Below, piece by piece: positions 53,784 to 64,000 of a stretch of 64,000 bases of DNA; the first letter of the stretch is position 1; every line of letters begins with the position of its first letter. A program made the position numbers and the translations under genes. Origin of the DNA: Candidatus Celerinatantimonas neptuna. Its GTDB lineage: Bacteria > Pseudomonadota > Gammaproteobacteria > Enterobacterales > Celerinatantimonadaceae. Where the stretch lies: NCBI GenBank assembly GCA_911810475.1, contig OU461276.1, forward strand, positions 1,083,501 through 1,147,500. The letters run 5' to 3'. Below the pieces are notes generated by a model. It was not told the origin of the DNA, searched no databases, and saw only the letters and a program-made list of their open reading frames with translations.

Positions 53784-53877
53784 GATCGTCCCTCATACAA
53801 AGAGTCAACTGGTGTTCTAGCACCAAAGGTTGTTGATACAAGCATAATTAATCGATCAAGGAAGTGAACATTATGAC

Positions 53878-53953
53878 TGGTGCTGATAGGCAGATTTGAA
53901 CTGCCGACCTCACCCTTACCAAGGGTGCGCTCTACCAACTGAGCTATATCAGC
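53878..53953 (-). tRNA. tRNA-Thr (anticodon GGT)
   Basis: 76 nt with encoded CCA. The acceptor GCTGATA pairs with TATCAGC, the anticodon loop CTTGGTA carries GGT, and the T-loop is TTCAAAT. Equivalent to E. coli thrT, last of the four tRNAs before tufB. Confidence 0.97.
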
Positions 53954-53955
53954 AC

Positions 53956-54030
<75 letters not shown>

Positions 54031-54068
54031 TTTTAGTCTTTAATCCAGACTACCTCAAACCGAGAAAA

Positions 54069-54152
54069 TGGTGGAGGGGGACGGATTCGAACCATCGAAG
54101 CTTTCGCGGCAGATTTACAGTCTGCTCCCTTTGGCCGCTCGGGAACCCCTCC
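54069..54152 (-). tRNA. tRNA-Tyr (anticodon GTA)
   Basis: 84 nt with encoded CCA and the long variable arm of class II tRNAs. The acceptor is GGAGGGG and the anticodon loop CTGTAAA carries GTA. Equivalent to E. coli tyrU. Confidence 0.97.
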
Positions 54153-54169
54153 ATATTGTATACTTAACA

Positions 54170-54245
<76 letters not shown>

Positions 54246-54262
54246 GTCGTTAAGTGCTGCGC

Positions 54263-54291
54263 ATTCTAGGTAATCCTTTTTTCAATTGCAA
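54263..54291 (-). promoter_or_regulatory. Candidate promoter of the thrU-tyrU-glyT-thrT-tufB operon
   Basis: On the minus strand TTGCAA, a 17-bp spacer and TAGAAT, followed by a GC-rich discriminator (GCGCAGC) typical of stringently controlled stable-RNA promoters. It ends 17 bp before thrU. A/T-rich tracts upstream (about 54294-54320) could act as an UP element. Confidence 0.65.
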
Positions 54292-54353
54292 CCACAAAAC
54301 AAAAAAAATTTGCAATTATCGACTAACCGAGTAATTTTCAATCAAAAAATGCG

Positions 54354-55313
54354 TTATTGAGCCCTTAAAGAGACCTCTCCAGCAGAAAAACAGCGGATTT
54401 CACCTTGCTGGTTCAATAATAAATTCCCATATTGATCCACACCGCTTACCGCCCCTTTTTCTTCTTTTCCATTACTAAAAATCAATCTAACCTGTTCACC
54501 ATGAAATACATCCAATTTATTCCAGCGATCAATAAACCCTGAAAAACCTTCCTCACTAAATTTCTGATAAACTGTCATAAGTGATCGGTAACAACTGACT
54601 AATAACAAATTACGGTCAATTTCCTGCTCTTTTAATGAAGTTAAATCTGTTACCAGTTGATCTATTTCATCTGAAATACTTCCTAAATGGATATTGATAC
54701 CAACTCCGGCCACAAGATGGATCTGCTGATGAGGTTGCCCGCTCATCTCAATTAAAATCCCGGCTAGCTTGCGATGACCGGCATAAATGTCATTAGGCCA
54801 CTTCAAACCAACCGTTTTATATCCCAATGTCCGTAATGTTTCGGCAACAGCAATCCCAACAACAAGGCTTAACCCTTGCATTGCATCAAGAGCACCTTCA
54901 AAACACCAATAGATAGAAAAAGGTAACTGTCCTGCTACAGCCGAACGGAATCCCCTTCCTCTTCGCCCACGCCCGCTACTCTGGTAATCACAGCAAACGA
55001 CTTCACCATGAGTTAATTGTTCTATTCTCGACATCATCCAGGTATTTGTGGAATCTATCTCCGAAAAAACGGTTACCGGAGCCCCAATCTGTTCACCCAG
55101 CCAACATTGTTCCAACAAAGAGACAGCGTGAGCCAGACGATAACCTCGCCCTTTAACCGAATAGATATCCATACCCAAATCGATTAACTGATGAATATAG
55201 CTAGCAATCGATGTTCTCGATACATTCAATTCTTCAGCTAAACGCTGACCCGAATGAAACTGACCATCACTGAGTAATCGTAATAAATAAAAGGCATTAT
55301 CATGATTAGACAT
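54354..55313 (-). CDS. birA: Biotin-protein ligase and biotin operon repressor BirA
   Basis: Bifunctional: attaches biotin to the acetyl-CoA carboxylase carrier protein and represses biotin genes. 319 residues. The N-terminal winged helix (LAEELNVSRTSIASYIHQL) shows this is the repressor form. The ligase domain has the SSGRGRRGRG biotin-AMP loop and KWPNDI. It is 5 bp after murB, the usual murB-birA pair. Confidence 0.97.
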   Translation of the reverse strand: MSNHDNAFYLLRLLSDGQFHSGQRLAEELNVSRTSIASYIHQLIDLGMDIYSVKGRGYRLAHAVSLLEQCWLGEQIGAPVTVFSEIDSTNTWMMSRIEQLTHGEVVCCDYQSSGRGRRGRGFRSAVAGQLPFSIYWCFEGALDAMQGLSLVVGIAVAETLRTLGYKTVGLKWPNDIYAGHRKLAGILIEMSGQPHQQIHLVAGVGINIHLGSISDEIDQLVTDLTSLKEQEIDRNLLLVSCYRSLMTVYQKFSEEGFSGFIDRWNKLDVFHGEQVRLIFSNGKEEKGAVSGVDQYGNLLLNQQGEIRCFSAGEVSLRAQ

Positions 55314-55318
55314 AATGT

Positions 55319-56353
55319 TTAAAAAACCTCCTGGGGCTCTAAAATACCATTGGCCCCGATAAGCAAAACCTCGGGCTCTAAAAGCACATCAAAACAGCAT
55401 TTAACCTCTTGTCGGACATACTTGGCTAACTCGAGGATCTCTTTTCCTGTCGCATTACCGCTTGCATTAATAAGCACCAAGGCCTGTTTTGCATCAACTC
55501 CGGCGCCTTTAAGGCGAAATCCTTTTAAGCCAGCTTGCTCTATCATCCATCCTGCAGCGACTTTAAAACACGTATCAGACAATGGATAAATCGGGATTTT
55601 TTCATATTGAGCCTGATACATTTTAACCCATTGCTCAGAAACAATCGGATTCTTAAAAAAACTACCGGCATTACCTGTCAACTCAGGATTAGGAAGTTTT
55701 GATGAACGAATTTTGCAAACCATATTAAAAATCGACAGGGGTGATATATCATCACCCAATAATTTATCCAGTGCACCGTAATCCAGGCGGGGTTGCCAAT
55801 TCTTCATTAACCTCAGACCGACTCGTGTCACGATGTTACGTCGCATCTCATTGTGTTTAAAGCAGCTATCCCGGTAACCGAAACCACATTGCTCTGCACT
55901 TAGCCGTTTAAATACACACGCTTTAGTATCCCAGACTTCTACCCATTCACAGAACTGTCTGAATTCCGCCCCATAAGCTCCGATATTTTGAACCGGGGCT
56001 GCACCTACTGTTCCAGGAATCAAAGCCAGATTCTCCAACCCGCCAATGCTTTTTTCTACAAGCCATAAAACAAGCTCATGCCAATTCTCACCGGCAGCGG
56101 CTTCCACAGCCCAAGCGTCCGGAAGCTCAATTAGCCTGCGGCCTTTTAAACGATTACAAACAAGAAGCCCCTGAAAATCCTCTACAAACAATAGATTGGA
56201 CCCTTCTCCAATAACTACCCAAGGTTGCTGCAATTGCTGATATTTAGATAGTTGTTCCAGATCATCCAAGCGTTCAAGGAAAAGACAATCCTGACAATAA
56301 GCCTGAGTTGAGAATGTATGTAATGATTTAATTTCTTTCATCAATTGATTCAT
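55319..56353 (-). CDS. murB: UDP-N-acetylenolpyruvoylglucosamine reductase
   Basis: FAD-dependent, NADPH-using second step of UDP-MurNAc synthesis. 344 residues, type I MurB. The FAD-binding blocks are GEGSNLLF and LENLALIPGTVGAAPVQNIG. The catalytic Ser lies in GNAGSFFKNP and the Glu in LEPEVLLIG. A possible upstream start is not needed, since MNQLMKEIKSLHTFS matches the family opening. Confidence 0.97.
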   Translation of the reverse strand: MNQLMKEIKSLHTFSTQAYCQDCLFLERLDDLEQLSKYQQLQQPWVVIGEGSNLLFVEDFQGLLVCNRLKGRRLIELPDAWAVEAAAGENWHELVLWLVEKSIGGLENLALIPGTVGAAPVQNIGAYGAEFRQFCEWVEVWDTKACVFKRLSAEQCGFGYRDSCFKHNEMRRNIVTRVGLRLMKNWQPRLDYGALDKLLGDDISPLSIFNMVCKIRSSKLPNPELTGNAGSFFKNPIVSEQWVKMYQAQYEKIPIYPLSDTCFKVAAGWMIEQAGLKGFRLKGAGVDAKQALVLINASGNATGKEILELAKYVRQEVKCCFDVLLEPEVLLIGANGILEPQEVF

Positions 56354-56515
56354 ATGAGCATTTATACGAGGTAATAGTGCTTTATTCAGGACATCTGAGA
56401 TTTACTCACGATACAACGCTTGAAGCTAAGATATCAACAAAATAGAGTACAACAGTAAGCAAGATACATGGAATACGCAGAAAAGAGTCACGAGAAAAAG
56501 AAAATAAGTTCAAAG

Positions 56516-57451
56516 CTAATGACGCAAAAATACTTGTTCCATGCGATGACAATCACCTTTTTGTAAAATCAAATCGGCCCGATTTCTGGTATGAAGAATA
56601 TTTTCCTGCAAATTAACTAAATTAATCGTTTGCCATATCTCTCTGGCAACATCTGTCGCTTCTTGGTCAGATAAACCTGCATAATGCTGAAAATAGCTAC
56701 CCGGCTGACTAAACATTCCTTTACGAAACTCCAAAAACCGTTGAATATACCAGTGTTCAAGTCGGTCTGTTTGCGCATCAACATAAATTGAAAAATCTAA
56801 AAAGTCTGATACATAACGCCGAACTCCGCCATCATCCATTGGATTACTTTGTAAAACATTGAGACCTTCCAAAATCAGAATATCCGGTTGCTCAATCACC
56901 TTTTGCTGTTCAGGTAAAATATCATATGTAATATGAGAATAAACAGGAGCAACAACCTTGGGAAGACCCGCTTTAACATCCGATACAAACTGGATCAATC
57001 TCCTGACATCATAACTTTCGGGAAAGCCTTTACGATGCATTAAGTTTCGTTTTCTTAATTCACTATTGGAATAAAGGAAACCATCTGTTGTAATTAATGC
57101 TACTCGCGGATGTTCAGACCATCGATCCAATAAAGCCTGCAGAATTCTTGCTGTTGTGCTTTTCCCTACGGCCACACTTCCGGCAATTCCAATCAAATAA
57201 GGTATTTTTCGGGTGCGTCCAAGGAAAGAACCAATAACATTACGTCGATCCTGCCGGGATTTGACATAAAGATTGACTAACCGAGATAGAGGAAGATAGA
57301 TGTCCACAACTTCCTGGATAGAAATAGCTTCATTAATGCCTCTTAGTCCCTCCAAGTCTGATTCACTCAGCGTTAACGGAACGGACTGACGCAATTTGGC
57401 CCAAGAGGCACGATCAAAATTCAGATAAGCCCGCAACTGTTGTTCAAACAT
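56516..57451 (-). CDS. coaA: Pantothenate kinase (type I)
   Basis: First, feedback-controlled step of coenzyme A synthesis. 311 residues with P-loop [17 protein letters not shown] (about 93-109), [10 protein letters not shown], and [17 protein letters not shown]. It sits upstream of murB-birA on the same strand, 162 bp apart; that gap shows no gene. Confidence 0.97.
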   Translation of the reverse strand: MFEQQLRAYLNFDRASWAKLRQSVPLTLSESDLEGLRGINEAISIQEVVDIYLPLSRLVNLYVKSRQDRRNVIGSFLGRTRKIPYLIGIAGSVAVGKSTTARILQALLDRWSEHPRVALITTDGFLYSNSELRKRNLMHRKGFPESYDVRRLIQFVSDVKAGLPKVVAPVYSHITYDILPEQQKVIEQPDILILEGLNVLQSNPMDDGGVRRYVSDFLDFSIYVDAQTDRLEHWYIQRFLEFRKGMFSQPGSYFQHYAGLSDQEATDVAREIWQTINLVNLQENILHTRNRADLILQKGDCHRMEQVFLRH

Positions 57452-57830
57452 TCTTCAATTCCTTGGTTGAGCCTGAAGCACCATCTGAAAACCTGTTGGC
57501 TCGGCTCTTTTGAGATAAGGCTTTATATCAACAAAATAAAACATTGAAAATAGGAAAATTAGATATATCCAGACCATATTGCAATAAAATAAAATCACTT
57601 CGCTTTAACAGCTAGCATCAGAGCAGGTCTAACTAACAGATACCATAAGTATCTGATGTCTCATACTGAAATATAAATCTAAACAAAAGTCATCTAGCGA
57701 CTTCATCATCAATCACCGAACGCAATATTCTAGATTTCAATTATTATGATGACCGTATACTACGATCGAAGAAAAGGCTCTTATTACAGCGCAGAATACA
57801 ATGATAAAATGACAGACGAGAATGAAAAAC
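57452..57830. other. Intergenic region between rpsQ and coaA
   Basis: AT-rich, with no recognisable gene or RNA. In most gammaproteobacteria the spc operon (rplN onward) begins right after rpsQ; no trace of rplN is visible here. Confidence 0.55.
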
Positions 57831-57853
57831 AAAGGGCCCATAAAGGGCCCTTT
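57831..57853 (-). terminator. Terminator of the S10 operon
   Basis: A perfect 9-bp stem AAAGGGCCC/GGGCCCTTT with a 5-nt loop lies 4 bp past the rpsQ stop. It is followed on the minus strand by GTTTTTC, with T-runs on both sides. A strong intrinsic terminator. Confidence 0.88.
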
Positions 57854-57857
57854 TAAC

Positions 57858-58106
57858 TTAGGCTTTTTCGACCACGTCAACCAGAGTCCAAGACTTGGTT
57901 TTAGAAATTGGTCGGCACTCTTTGATGCTAACAACATCGCCTTGAGCAGCGGAGTTATTTTCATCATGGACGTGCAATTTTGTGGTACGAGTCATGAACT
58001 TCCCATATATAGGATGTTTCACACGACGTTCAATCATGACAACAATAGATTTATCCATTTTGTCACTGACCACTTTACCTTGTAATGTACGGATAGTTTC
58101 GCTCAT
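57858..58106 (-). CDS. rpsQ: 30S ribosomal protein S17
   Basis: Primary 16S rRNA binder, 82 residues, starting [20 protein letters not shown]. The signature KHPIYGKF and the C-terminal [13 protein letters not shown] are present. Last gene of the operon; it overlaps the rpmC stop by one base. Confidence 0.98.
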   Translation of the reverse strand: MSETIRTLQGKVVSDKMDKSIVVMIERRVKHPIYGKFMTRTTKLHVHDENNSAAQGDVVSIKECRPISKTKSWTLVDVVEKA

Positions 58107-58300
58107 TACGCACCTACCTTCTGATTCAGAATGGTTTTAACACGTGCGATATTACGGCGCACATTTTTCAGCAAATGTGTCTGAGCTAACTGCCCCGTGC
58201 TTGCTTGCATGCGTAGGTTGAATTGCTCACGCAACAAACTTAACAGCTCTGCATTTAGCTCTTCAACACTCTTTTCTTTAAGTTCGCTAGCTCTCATCAC
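58106..58300 (-). CDS. rpmC: 50S ribosomal protein L29
   Basis: Small two-helix protein at the polypeptide exit tunnel, 64 residues ([20 protein letters not shown], then [20 protein letters not shown]). It overlaps rplP by 4 bp (ATGA). Confidence 0.97.
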   Translation of the reverse strand: MMRASELKEKSVEELNAELLSLLREQFNLRMQASTGQLAQTHLLKNVRRNIARVKTILNQKVGA

Positions 58301-58707
58301 ATTACCGTCCGAGTTACGAAAGTAGTACTGATAGGCAATTTAGCAGCTGCTAATGCAAATGCCTCGCGTGCCAATTCTTCTGGTACGCCATCCATTTCAT
58401 ATAGCATTTTACCTGGCTGGATCTGGGCGACCCAATATTCCACGCTACCTTTACCTTTACCCATACGAACTTCGAGGGGTTTTTCAGTAATAGGTTTATC
58501 TGGGAAAATACGGATCCAGATCTTGCCCTGACGTTTAATATGACGAGTCATTGCACGACGAGCTGCTTCAATCTGACGAGCAGTCAAACGGCCACGACCG
58601 ATCGCTTTCAAGCCAAAATCACCGAAGCTTACTTGAGTACCTTTAGCAAGACCACGGTTACGGCCTTTTTGAACCTTACGGAACTTAGTACGTTTGGGTT
58701 GCAACAT
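58297..58707 (-). CDS. rplP: 50S ribosomal protein L16
   Basis: 136 residues, near the A-site tRNA elbow. [19 protein letters not shown] at the start and [20 protein letters not shown] are diagnostic. The [11 protein letters not shown] region, hydroxylated on a conserved Arg in E. coli, is present. Confidence 0.98.
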   Translation of the reverse strand: MLQPKRTKFRKVQKGRNRGLAKGTQVSFGDFGLKAIGRGRLTARQIEAARRAMTRHIKRQGKIWIRIFPDKPITEKPLEVRMGKGKGSVEYWVAQIQPGKMLYEMDGVPEELAREAFALAAAKLPISTTFVTRTVM

Positions 58708-58718
58708 TACCGTATCTC

Positions 58719-59411
58719 CTATTTACCACGACGTTCTTTACGTTTTGGCTTAGAAGGAGCTTCAGGCTGTGCAACAGGCATTCCGCCTAATACTTCTCCT
58801 TTAAAGATCCAAACTTTAACGCCAATAATACCGTAAGTAGTCGATGCTTCAGAAGTCGCATAATCGATGTCTGCACGCAATGTATGCAAAGGCACACGAC
58901 CTTCACGATACCATTCAGTACGTGCAATTTCAGCGCCGCCTAAACGACCGCTTACTTCAACTTTGATCCCCTTAGCACCAAGACGCATTGCATTTTGCAC
59001 AGCGCGTTTCATCGCACGACGGAACATAACACGACGTTCCAGCTGACTCGCAATAGAATCGGCAACTAACTGACCATCAAGTTCTGGTTTACGAACTTCT
59101 GAGATATTGATTTGAGCTGGAACGCCTGCCAAAGTAGCAATACGTTTACGCAACTTCTCAACATCTTCACCTTTTTTACCAATGACAACGCCAGGACGAG
59201 CAGTGTGAATAGTCACACGAATACTCTTCGCAGGGCGTTCGATCACAATGCGTGATACTGATGCATTCTTCAGTTGTTTTGTCAAAAACTGACGCACTTT
59301 ATGATCACTATGCAGATTATCTGCATATTCGCCTTTTCCCGCATACCAAGTTGAGTTCCATGGTTTGACGATACCTAGGCGAATACCATTAGGATGTACT
59401 TTCTGACCCAT
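58719..59411 (-). CDS. rpsC: 30S ribosomal protein S3
   Basis: mRNA-entry protein with helicase role, 230 residues. [20 protein letters not shown] opens the protein, the KH domain has [16 protein letters not shown], and [20 protein letters not shown] marks the C-terminal domain. 10 bp after rplV and 11 bp before rplP. Confidence 0.98.
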   Translation of the reverse strand: MGQKVHPNGIRLGIVKPWNSTWYAGKGEYADNLHSDHKVRQFLTKQLKNASVSRIVIERPAKSIRVTIHTARPGVVIGKKGEDVEKLRKRIATLAGVPAQINISEVRKPELDGQLVADSIASQLERRVMFRRAMKRAVQNAMRLGAKGIKVEVSGRLGGAEIARTEWYREGRVPLHTLRADIDYATSEASTTYGIIGVKVWIFKGEVLGGMPVAQPEAPSKPKRKERRGK

Positions 59412-59421
59412 TGCTTATCTC

Positions 59422-59754
59422 CTAGTTATCAGACACAACCACTGTAATGTGGCTGGTACGCTTGATAATGCGGTCTGCGCGGCCTTTTGCACGTGGACGT
59501 ACACGTTTGAGAGTCGGGCCAACATCAACAAAGATTTTGGCTACTTTCAACTCGTCAATATCCGCACCTTCGTTATGCTCAGCGTTTGCAATAGCAGATT
59601 CTAAAACTTTCTTAACTAAAGCAGATGCTTTTTTGTTATTGAAAGTTAACTCTGCCAGAGCTTTCTCTACAGGCAAACCACGAATCAGGTCAGCGACCAG
59701 ACGGGTTTTCTGAGGAGAAGTACGGGCAAAACGGTGTTTAGCTAATGCTTCCAT
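59422..59754 (-). CDS. rplV: 50S ribosomal protein L22
   Basis: Exit-tunnel constriction protein. 110 residues from ATG 59754 ([20 protein letters not shown]), the E. coli length; the frame open to 59886 lies inside rpsS and is not used. The tunnel hairpin [17 protein letters not shown] is intact, so there is no macrolide-resistance deletion. Confidence 0.97.
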   Translation of the reverse strand: MEALAKHRFARTSPQKTRLVADLIRGLPVEKALAELTFNNKKASALVKKVLESAIANAEHNEGADIDELKVAKIFVDVGPTLKRVRPRAKGRADRIIKRTSHITVVVSDN

Positions 59755-59764
59755 CACTTTCCCC

Positions 59765-60885
<1,121 letters not shown>

Positions 60886-60900
60886 TTTAAGAAACTCCTC

Positions 60901-61203
60901 TTACTCTGCGCCGCCAACGAAGTCGATATCTGCACCTTCAGCTAAAGTCACATAGGCTTTTTTCCAGTCGCTTCTGCGACCCACACGCATGCCGTGACGT
61001 TTGCTTTTACCTTTAACATTCAAGGTACGTACACCAGTAACTTCGACTTCAAACATTTTTTCTACGGCAGCTTTGATTTCAGCTTTCGTAGCAGTTGAGG
61101 CAACTTTAAAAACGATTGTGTTGTCTTTTTCAGCAGACACAGTGCTCTTTTCAGAGATGTGCGGTGCCAAAAGTACTTTTAACAGACGCTCTTCACTGAT
61201 CAT
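60901..61203 (-). CDS. rplW: 50S ribosomal protein L23
   Basis: Docking site for trigger factor and SRP at the tunnel exit. 100 residues from ATG 61203 ([20 protein letters not shown]), which overlaps the rplD stop (ATGA). A Met three codons upstream is less likely. The Glu in HISEKS, used in trigger-factor binding, is present. Confidence 0.97.
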   Translation of the reverse strand: MISEERLLKVLLAPHISEKSTVSAEKDNTIVFKVASTATKAEIKAAVEKMFEVEVTGVRTLNVKGKSKRHGMRVGRRSDWKKAYVTLAEGADIDFVGGAE

Positions 61204-61805
61204 TTCAGCCACTCCTCAATCTGCTTCACTGCTTCTGCAGTAACCAACACTTTGTCGAATGCAATGAGGCTGACCGGATCGAGACCGGCAACATCACGTA
61301 CATCAACGCGATACAGGTTGCGTGCAGCCAAGAACAGATTTTCATCTACTTCATGAGATACGATCAAAACGTCGTTCAGATCTAATTCTTTCAGTTTGGC
61401 AACCAACGCTTTTGTTTTAGGCGCTTCCACTTCAAACTTTTCAACGACAATCAAACGTTCCTGACGGACGAGTTCAGATAAAATGCTACGGATCGCACCA
61501 CGATACATTTTAGTGTTTACTTTCTGGCTGTGATCTTGTGGTTTCGCAGCAAAAGTAACACCACCGCTACGCCATAATGGCGAACGAATTGTACCGGCAC
61601 GTGCACGACCTGTACCTTTCTGACGCCATGGTTTCTTACCACCGCCAGATACCTCAGAGCGTGTTTTCTGAGCACGAGTTCCTTGACGGGAGCCTGCTGC
61701 ATATGCAACAACAACCTGATGAACTAGTGCTTCGTTAAACTCACGCCCGAAGGTAGTTTCGGAAACTTCAAGAGCGCTTTGAGCGTCTTTCAATACTAAT
61801 TCCAT
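61200..61805 (-). CDS. rplD: 50S ribosomal protein L4
   Basis: 201 residues. The tunnel loop [20 protein letters not shown] is intact at the macrolide-resistance positions. In E. coli L4 represses its own operon by acting on the S10 leader. It overlaps rplW by 4 bp and is 17 bp after rplC. Confidence 0.98.
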   Translation of the reverse strand: MELVLKDAQSALEVSETTFGREFNEALVHQVVVAYAAGSRQGTRAQKTRSEVSGGGKKPWRQKGTGRARAGTIRSPLWRSGGVTFAAKPQDHSQKVNTKMYRGAIRSILSELVRQERLIVVEKFEVEAPKTKALVAKLKELDLNDVLIVSHEVDENLFLAARNLYRVDVRDVAGLDPVSLIAFDKVLVTAEAVKQIEEWLK

Positions 61806-61822
61806 TACTATCTCCCCAGACG

Positions 61823-62458
61823 TTATGCTTTCACAGCAGGTTTAACGATCACGTCGCTGTTGGTCGCACCTGGAACTGCACCTTTAACCAGGAGCAAATT
61901 GCGCTCAACGTCGACACGGACCACTTCCAGTGATTGAACAGTAACGCGTTCGGCACCCATATGACCCGCCATTTTTTTACCTTTGAAAACACGGCCCGGA
62001 GTCTGGTTCTGACCAATAGAACCAGGAGCGCGGTGGCTCAAAGAGTTACCATGAGTCATATCTTGGGTACGGAAGTTCCAGCGTTTTACACCACCCTGGA
62101 AGCCTTTACCTTTAGAAGTACCGGTAACGTCCACTTTTTTCACTTCATTGAACAGATCGACTTTCAGTTCACCACCGATGTCAATCCCTTCACCTTCTTC
62201 GCTGTTTAAGCGAAATTCCCACAGGCCTCGACCCGCTTCAACACCAGCTTTGGCAAATTGGCCAGCTTGAGGTTTGTTGATGCGGTTCGCTTTTTTAGTG
62301 CCAGTGGTCACTTGCAGAGCGCGATAACCGTCGCTTTCTTCGGAGATCACCCGAGTCACACGGTTTGGCTCACATTCGATGACGGTAACTGGAATTGAAA
62401 CACCATCTTCAGTGAAGATGCGAGTCATTCCAACTTTACGACCGACTAGACCAATCAT
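61823..62458 (-). CDS. rplC: 50S ribosomal protein L3
   Basis: One of the first 23S binders; 211 residues. [19 protein letters not shown] opens it. [20 protein letters not shown] and [20 protein letters not shown] form the long loop reaching the peptidyl-transferase centre, including the Gln methylated by PrmB in E. coli (GQNQTPG). Confidence 0.98.
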   Translation of the reverse strand: MIGLVGRKVGMTRIFTEDGVSIPVTVIECEPNRVTRVISEESDGYRALQVTTGTKKANRINKPQAGQFAKAGVEAGRGLWEFRLNSEEGEGIDIGGELKVDLFNEVKKVDVTGTSKGKGFQGGVKRWNFRTQDMTHGNSLSHRAPGSIGQNQTPGRVFKGKKMAGHMGAERVTVQSLEVVRVDVERNLLLVKGAVPGATNSDVIVKPAVKA

Positions 62459-62488
62459 TGTAAAAACCTCTTATCTTTCCAGCTCTGC

Positions 62489-62974
<486 letters not shown>

Positions 62975-62980
62975 TGCGTT

Positions 62981-63008
62981 ATTATACGTATTGGCGAATA
63001 AAACACAA
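62981..63008 (-). promoter_or_regulatory. Candidate promoter of the S10 operon
   Basis: On the minus strand TTGTGT, a 16-bp spacer and a perfect TATAAT followed by AACGCAGC. Predicted start is near 62974. Confidence 0.65.
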
Positions 63009-63102
63009 GCAAAAATGAGGGAAAAACAATCAATCCTTCTTTAAAAACGAAATCAGCGGCATGATTTAAACCTAATCTAAAAAATGCTCTAAAATGGCCT
63101 TT

Positions 63103-63138
63103 AAATTTGAACTCAGCCCGAAAGCTGCGTTCAAATTT
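63103..63138 (-). terminator. Hairpin downstream of argH
   Basis: A 15-bp stem with one mismatch (63103-63117 with 63124-63138) and a 6-nt loop lies 12 bp past the argH stop. No clean T-run follows; it is either a terminator or a 3'-end stabiliser upstream of the S10 promoter. Confidence 0.5.
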
Positions 63139-63150
63139 ATATTACAGCTT

Positions 63151-64000
63151 CTATGCAACCTGTTGCTTATAAATCAGTGATCGTTGATAGGGAATCAGAT
63201 ACTCCAAAGCCACCTCATCACATGCATGCTGTCTTGGGCAAACATCACAATCTTTCATCACTTTTTCAGGCAAAAAAGATTTAGATGTTGGACTAAAACC
63301 CATTTTCATAAAGAATTCAGGCACCCGCGTCAGTACGAAAACTTTATCAAGCGCCATTCTCTGTGCTTTTTTAACCATAAACTCGACCAAAGCCTTGCCT
63401 TGGCCCCCCCTTTGGAATTCAGGATTCACACCTAATGAGCGGATCTCAGCAAGCCCAGTGTCATAAAGATATAACGATGCACAGCCGGTCACTCGCCCTG
63501 CCTGCTCGGTCACAGCAAATTCACCAATGGATTTAGTCAACTCACGCCGCGGTCTTGGCAGATTCTCTCCAACATCAGACCAATAATTCACCAAAGACTG
63601 AATGCCATCCAAATCAGTCATCCTCGCAGCACGAACATACAGACCTGGAATATCACGACCATCGAGTCGTTTTTCAGCCTGATTTAACGCGTATTCAATC
63701 TGTTCAGGTGCTACACCACCGAGCGCATTTCGTTTCGCTAGTGTCGATTCTAAAGACAAGTTTGGATAAACATCTTCTTCAATTTCTGATGCTAATGCCT
63801 TAAATTCACTCAAACTTAACGCTTCAAGAGGCACACCTTTATCAATTGCCTGAACAACAGCAATACCAACAATATGATGAGCTTCTCTGAAAGGAATACC
63901 TTTGCTCACTAAATAATCAGCCAACTCAGTTGCGTTAGAATATCCACCTTTAGCTGCTTCTTCAGTTGTCTGCTGATGGACATTCATATCATGAAGGACC
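63151..64000 (-). CDS. argH: Argininosuccinate lyase fused to N-acetylglutamate synthase-type GNAT domain (3' part)
   Basis: The frame is open to the window edge; the true start lies beyond 64000. The first ~110 visible residues are the C-terminal end of argininosuccinate lyase ([27 protein letters not shown]). The next ~170 form a GNAT acetyltransferase ([36 protein letters not shown] with the acetyl-CoA P-loop, then [19 protein letters not shown]). A CX2CX5C cluster lies near the end ([10 protein letters not shown]). This ArgH(A) fusion is known in marine gammaproteobacteria and links the first and last arginine steps. Confidence 0.95.
   Translation of the reverse strand, partial: VLHDMNVHQQTTEEAAKGGYSNATELADYLVSKGIPFREAHHIVGIAVVQAIDKGVPLEALSLSEFKALASEIEEDVYPNLSLESTLAKRNALGGVAPEQIEYALNQAEKRLDGRDIPGLYVRAARMTDLDGIQSLVNYWSDVGENLPRPRRELTKSIGEFAVTEQAGRVTGCASLYLYDTGLAEIRSLGVNPEFQRGGQGKALVEFMVKKAQRMALDKVFVLTRVPEFFMKMGFSPTSKSFLPEKVMKDCDVCPRQHACDEVALEYLIPYQRSLIYKQQVA

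Overview
The window is chromosomal DNA from a gammaproteobacterium, most like the Vibrionales/Alteromonadales/Aeromonadales grade. The evidence is the order trpS-gph-rpe-dam-damX-aroB-aroK-pilQPONM with divergent mrcA, an argH carrying a C-terminal GNAT domain, two tuf genes, and thrU-tyrU-glyT-thrT upstream of tufB. I cannot name the genus. Most of the DNA is core genome, and nearly every gene is on the minus strand.

Layout. 0.2-6.7 kb: a minus-strand housekeeping cluster (trpS, gph, rpe, dam, damX, aroB, aroK). 6.9-10.6 kb: a compact type IV pilus assembly operon, pilMNOPQ, with mrcA (PBP1A) divergent. 13.3 kb: a 107-bp imperfect palindrome. 13.5-17.0 kb: oxyR, divergent from a three-gene metal ABC importer preceded by a Zur-box-like palindrome. 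17.2-22.9 kb: a TetR regulator (CecR type), a perfect operator-like palindrome, and a ybhGFSR-type efflux operon. 23.3-28.5 kb: a chemoreceptor with a duplicated sensor module, a glutaredoxin-like protein, a DUF535 protein and a GST-like protein, in gene-poor DNA.

28.6-46.8 kb: the transcription/translation block, read right to left as trpT-secE-nusG-rplKAJL-rpoBC-ridA-tusDCB-rpsLG-fusA-tufA. Several promoters and attenuator-type hairpins are visible. 46.9-52.5 kb: an island between trpT and tufB, where related genomes often have secE almost directly after tufB. It holds an ABM-domain gene, an intact M3 peptidase, and three eroded genes: an arginine-deiminase/DDAH-like hydrolase, a Gfo/Idh/MocA oxidoreductase and a family 4 rhamnogalacturonan lyase. 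52.5-57.5 kb: tufB, four tRNAs, birA, murB and coaA. 57.8-62.8 kb: the S10 operon (rpsJ to rpsQ), which ends at a terminator and is not followed by the spc operon. 63.2-64.0 kb: the 3' part of argH(A), cut by the window edge.

The most informative oddity is the tuf pair. The two copies are almost identical over about 1.3 kb. The identity continues past the stop codon and terminator into the first codons of the GST gene that follows tufA, so the tufB copy ends in a severed GST start. This points to recombination or gene conversion from tufA to tufB. I found no CRISPR array, transposase, prophage or clearly new multi-gene system.
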